Of a stretch of 64,000 nucleotides of DNA, positions 61,772-64,000 are shown piece by piece (position 1 is the stretch's first letter; the number at the start of each line of letters is the position of its first letter). Source of the DNA: Panorpa germanica (Eukaryota > Arthropoda > Insecta > Mecoptera > Panorpidae); assembly GCA_963678705.1 (NCBI GenBank), contig OY783205.1, forward strand, positions 8,680,001-8,744,000. The letters are read 5' to 3'. Position numbers and translations under genes: made by a program. Under the pieces are notes generated by a model. The model searched no databases, was not told where the DNA came from, and was given only the letters and a program-made list of their open reading frames with translations.

Positions 61772-64000
61772 TCACTTAACAAAAGAGTTGTAGTTAAACA
61801 TACCAAGTTTAGATCTTAAGAATTGGAATTTATCTTTTGACAATGCTTTAGTTAATATATCTGCATATTGATCAGCAGTGCTTACAGATTTAAGATCCAT
61901 AATCTTTTGAGAATATTTTTCTTTTATGAAGTGATACTTAATATCAATATGTTTACATCTTTTATGAAAATTTATATTCTTAATTACACTGATGGCACTT
62001 TGATTGTCCAAATGTAAACACATAGTGTCTTGTTTATATTCACCAATATCACATAACACTTGCTTTATCCACATAGCTTCTTTTGTTGCAGTACAGGCTG
62101 CCATAAATTCAGCTTCTGTTGTTGACAGAGCAACCGTCTGTTGGCGTTGGCTGGACCATGTCACAGCAGCACCATTCTTTATGAAGACGTAGCCAGTAAC
62201 TGAGCGTCTTGTATCAATATCGTTTGCATAATCAGTATCACTATAACCAGTAACAGCTGGTGGCTCTGATGTTGATGAGTAGTACAGGCCATAATCTTTA
62301 GTATCCTTCAGGTACTTGAAGATCTTCGTGACAGCATTCCAGTGTGATTTGTTATAGCAACTTAAAAATCGACTTACCAGGCTTACGGCAAACATAATTT
62401 CTGGTCGACTGACTGTAGCCAGATGCATAAGAGAACCCACAGCTTCTCTGTATGGATAGTTTTTCTCTGGTTCTCCATCTCCCTTTTGTAGCTTGACATG
62501 GGGGTCCACTGGAACAGTGTTCGGGTTAGCATCAGTCATGTTAAACTTCTCTAACAGTTGTTCAACATACTTGGTCTGATGTATAAAAATACCGTTGCTA
62601 AATATCTCAATTTGCATGCTGTTTTTACAGGATAGACCTTCAGGCGGAGACATAAATATGGTCTCTTCAAGTTCACCATATAAAAATGCAGTTTTCACAT
62701 CAAGTTGTAAGATTTTAAGTTTATTTTGAACAGCCATGGAAAGTAATAAACGTATTGAATCATACCTTACAGTCGGAGCGAAGGTTTCTGTGTAGTCAAT
62801 ACCTGCGGTTTGTGCAAATCCCTTAGCACAAAGTCTCGATTTGAACCGTGAACCCGTTGACTCTTCCTTTATTCGGAACACCCATTTACTGCCAAACACT
62901 TTGGCATTCGGAGGTTTTTCTATCAATGTCCAGGTTTCATTTTTCTTATGAGCATCAAGTTCTTCATTGATTGACTTTATCCATTCATTTTTATTTGTTG
63001 AATGTACTGCTTCTTCATATGTTACAGGAACACAGGATGAGAATAAACACAGATGTGTATGTTCTTCAGTACATGGACAGTTGAAATTCTTATTTTTTGT
63101 TTTATTTCTTGGTCTCAATGTCACATTACTGACAGGAGGAGAATCAATTCTGGTGCTAGGTAAGTATTCACTGTCGGATGTTGACCTGTTTCCTTTCTCA
63201 GTCTCATATGAACTTTCTGAATTTGTGTCATTGTCAATCAAGCTGTCCTCTTCCGTTTTTGCTTTTTCTCTTACATCTTCTTTATTTGTATTTGTTTTGT
63301 CATTTTCAGTGTCTGTCTCATACAATTCTACCGAAACAAAGTCTCTTTTCACTGAGGATTCAAGAAATGTAGCATCTCTGCTCTTTATTACCTTTCTAGT
63401 ATTTGGTAATATGAATCTGTATCCTTTTGTATGGTCGCAGTATCCGATGAAGATCATTCTGTGAGCCTTTGGATCCCATTTTCTGCGTTTTTCTTTAGGT
63501 AGATGAACCATTGCCTCGCAGCCAAATATACGCATATGATTAACATTTGGTTTGCGTCCAGACCACATTTCCATAGGAGTCTTGAAAGCTAAGGATCTGG
63601 TTGGGGAACGATTGATGATGTAAGCAGCAGTGTGTATTGCATCTGCCCAATACAACTTCGGTAGACCAGCGTTGAGTAGCATGCACTTCGCTTTTTCAAC
63701 CAGTGTCCGATTCATGCGTTCCGCAGTCCCATTCTGTTCAGGCGTGTATGGTGTGGTGGTTTGATGGATGATTCCGGCACCTTTCAGGTAATCAGAGAAG
63801 GCTTTGTTATCGTATTCAAGTCCGTTGTCTGTACGAAGAACCTTTATACGAGCATCCAATTGATTTTCAACTTCTTGCTTGAATTCTTTGAATTTACTGA
63901 GCACTTCAGACTTTTTGTGAAGAAAGTATACTGAAATCTTCTTGGAATATTCATCTAGGAAGGTTAAAAAATATCTGCTCCCACCGAGAGACTGGGTTTC
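61772..64000 (-). CDS. copia integrase, RT and RNase H, partial
   Basis: The frame is open from the window edge to 61772. It begins SLGGSRYFLTFLDEYSKK (integrase core), then VLRTDNGLEYDNKAF and PYTPEQNGTAERMNRTLVEK (second Asp and the Glu). A copia linker rich in Ser/Thr/Glu follows, then RT with KWVFRIKEESTGSRFKSRLC, GIDYTETFAPTVRYDSIRLL and LDVKTAFLYGELEETIFMSP. After PPEGLSC it jumps to MQIEIFSNGIFIHQTKYVEQ, so the palm with the YVDD pair is gone by an in-frame deletion. RNase H is complete (YSDTDYANDIDTRRSVTGYV, STTEAEF, HLDNQSAI). The element therefore makes a long but catalytically dead polyprotein. Confidence 0.9.
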   Translation of the reverse strand, partial: ETQSLGGSRYFLTFLDEYSKKISVYFLHKKSEVLSKFKEFKQEVENQLDARIKVLRTDNGLEYDNKAFSDYLKGAGIIHQTTTPYTPEQNGTAERMNRTLVEKAKCMLLNAGLPKLYWADAIHTAAYIINRSPTRSLAFKTPMEMWSGRKPNVNHMRIFGCEAMVHLPKEKRRKWDPKAHRMIFIGYCDHTKGYRFILPNTRKVIKSRDATFLESSVKRDFVSVELYETDTENDKTNTNKEDVREKAKTEEDSLIDNDTNSESSYETEKGNRSTSDSEYLPSTRIDSPPVSNVTLRPRNKTKNKNFNCPCTEEHTHLCLFSSCVPVTYEEAVHSTNKNEWIKSINEELDAHKKNETWTLIEKPPNAKVFGSKWVFRIKEESTGSRFKSRLCAKGFAQTAGIDYTETFAPTVRYDSIRLLLSMAVQNKLKILQLDVKTAFLYGELEETIFMSPPEGLSCKNSMQIEIFSNGIFIHQTKYVEQLLEKFNMTDANPNTVPVDPHVKLQKGDGEPEKNYPYREAVGSLMHLATVSRPEIMFAVSLVSRFLSCYNKSHWNAVTKIFKYLKDTKDYGLYYSSTSEPPAVTGYSDTDYANDIDTRRSVTGYVFIKNGAAVTWSSQRQQTVALSTTEAEFMAACTATKEAMWIKQVLCDIGEYKQDTMCLHLDNQSAISVIKNINFHKRCKHIDIKYHFIKEKYSQKIMDLKSVSTADQYADILTKALSKDKFQFLRSKLGMFNYNSFVK

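Larger units (their letters stand above)
61462..64000 (-). mobile_element. copia retrotransposon, 3' part, runs off the window
   Basis: The 3' LTR, the polypurine tract and pol follow in minus-strand order. The element inserted into the protease end of the BEL fragment. The 5' LTR, gag and protease lie beyond the right edge. Confidence 0.85.

Noticed and set aside
62967..63464. 165-codon plus-strand frame
   Set aside because: Antisense of the copia linker region.

Overview
This is an AT-rich, repeat-rich segment of an animal nuclear genome, almost certainly an insect. The evidence is spliceosomal introns, BEL/Pao, Ty3/gypsy and copia retrotransposons, Jockey- and I/R1-type LINEs, Helitrons, hAT, mariner, Mutator-like and PIF-type debris, and a host gene with the LDLa-Sushi-Wonton-protease layout of the insect immune protease ModSP/HP14. 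I cannot name the species. Hymenoptera or another AT-rich insect order would fit, but this is a guess.

Layout. 1-6.6 kb is mostly non-coding, with a possible short Cys-rich exon (859-1023), an LTR-like repeat (4170-4402) and a Mutator-like scrap (4434-4569). 6.65-10.6 kb holds a PIF/Harbinger-type MITE (6648-7219) and, ten bases on, a complete-ended but internally deleted Helitron (7233-10598). 10.6-24.5 kb is a mosaic: a SINE-like element, a long-inverted-repeat DNA transposon (14179-15583), a TTAA-flanked element (16039-16731), and Mutator-like, LINE, hAT and mariner remnants plus a possible F-box/LRR pseudogene. 24.5-27.8 kb is a decayed gypsy element on the minus strand.

29.7-37.7 kb carries two copies of a small split gene for an SGNH/GDSL-type hydrolase (29764-30177, truncated; 36817-37664, all five exons, one frameshift). 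They flank a decayed tyrosine-recombinase gene (about 31.5-35.8 kb) that is itself interrupted by a LINE with a 12-bp target duplication. 37.7-44 kb is LINE, Helitron and tRNA-like debris.

44.95-58.9 kb is the host locus. A trypsin-family C-terminal exon runs straight into an LDLa domain. Sushi, two tandem Wonton-like exons and a damaged protease domain follow. Its roughly 10-kb first visible intron was filled in a readable order: a 5'-truncated Jockey LINE (45303-46346), next to it a BEL/Pao element with both LTRs and a 5-bp target duplication (46378-55151), and inside the BEL 5' LTR a second long-inverted-repeat DNA transposon (46487-48974). The window ends with a second BEL fragment (59.4-61.5 kb) cut by a minus-strand copia element (61462 to the right edge).

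The observations most worth following are: the SGNH gene pair with its shared start-codon-then-intron structure; the protease-to-LDLa exon suggesting a tandem or poly-protease gene; and the two long-TIR transposons that share termini, 3-bp duplications and a DR1-like motif while carrying what look like opposite ends of one protein family. Domain assignments were made by eye from motifs; no database search was run.
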